A stretch of 5,168 nt of DNA from Pseudomonadota bacterium (GTDB taxonomy: Bacteria; Pseudomonadota; Gammaproteobacteria; Arenicellales; Arenicellaceae), in NCBI GenBank assembly GCA_018660405.1, contig JABJKL010000095.1, forward strand, positions 1 to 5,168, given 5' to 3'. Below the pieces are notes generated by a model. That model ran no database searches and was not told where the DNA came from. It saw nothing but the letters and a program-made list of their open reading frames with translations. Positions 5,167 to 5,168 of the stretch are shown here, one piece after another (positions within the stretch are counted from its first letter, which is position 1; every line of letters begins with the position of its first letter). The translations under genes were made by a program, and so were the position numbers.

Positions 5167-5168
5167 AT

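Overview
The window looks like a piece of a gammaproteobacterial chromosome. The support is family membership only: a DUF3187 outer-membrane protein, a DksA/TraR-type zinc-finger protein, a cbpA-cbpM pair and a ComM-like 3' end, all in moderate-GC DNA with short intergenic gaps. I cannot name the genus. A marine or environmental lineage related to Cellvibrionales, Marinobacter or Pseudomonas is a guess. There is no RNA gene, CRISPR array, insertion sequence or phage module.

Layout. Bases 1-144 (+) hold the 3' tail of a comM/yifB-like gene, apparently frameshifted. It converges on, and overlaps by 8 bp, a DUF3187 gene (137-1165, -). A 126-bp divergent gap leads to a LysE/RhtB-family exporter (1292-1903, +). 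The next 259 bp contain a remnant of an ECF sigma factor, essentially only its region 4 helix-turn-helix (about 2009-2155, +). A beta-class carbonic anhydrase follows 7 bp later (2163-2768, +). It converges on a minus-strand pair: a short DksA/TraR-family protein (2787-3131) and, upstream of it, a 95-residue coiled-coil protein of unknown function (3187-3474). A 165-bp divergent intergenic region then leads to a DnaJ-like co-chaperone, cbpA (3640-4581, +), and its modulator cbpM (4586-4912, +), 4 bp apart. The last 256 bp carry three imperfect 14-bp tandem repeats and possibly the 3' end of a minus-strand gene that continues outside the window.

How it fits together. The most coherent part is 2787-4912: a stringent-response-type RNA polymerase regulator, a small coiled-coil protein and a DnaJ-type chaperone with its modulator, diverging from one intergenic region. 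That region holds a near-perfect FNR/ANR-type palindrome (TTGAC-GTAC-ATCAA). On the minus strand it lies 21 bp from a perfect TATAAT, close to class II activator geometry. My inference is a stress module switched by oxygen, or by another Crp/Fnr-family signal. The regulatory reading comes from sequence pattern alone.

The left half is ordinary housekeeping and accessory sequence. Its two decayed fragments (comM tail and sigma region 4) suggest past rearrangement or gene loss. I do not see strong evidence for a wholly new system. The best leads are the FNR-like divergent control region, the coiled-coil protein with its DksA-like partner, and the two gene remnants.
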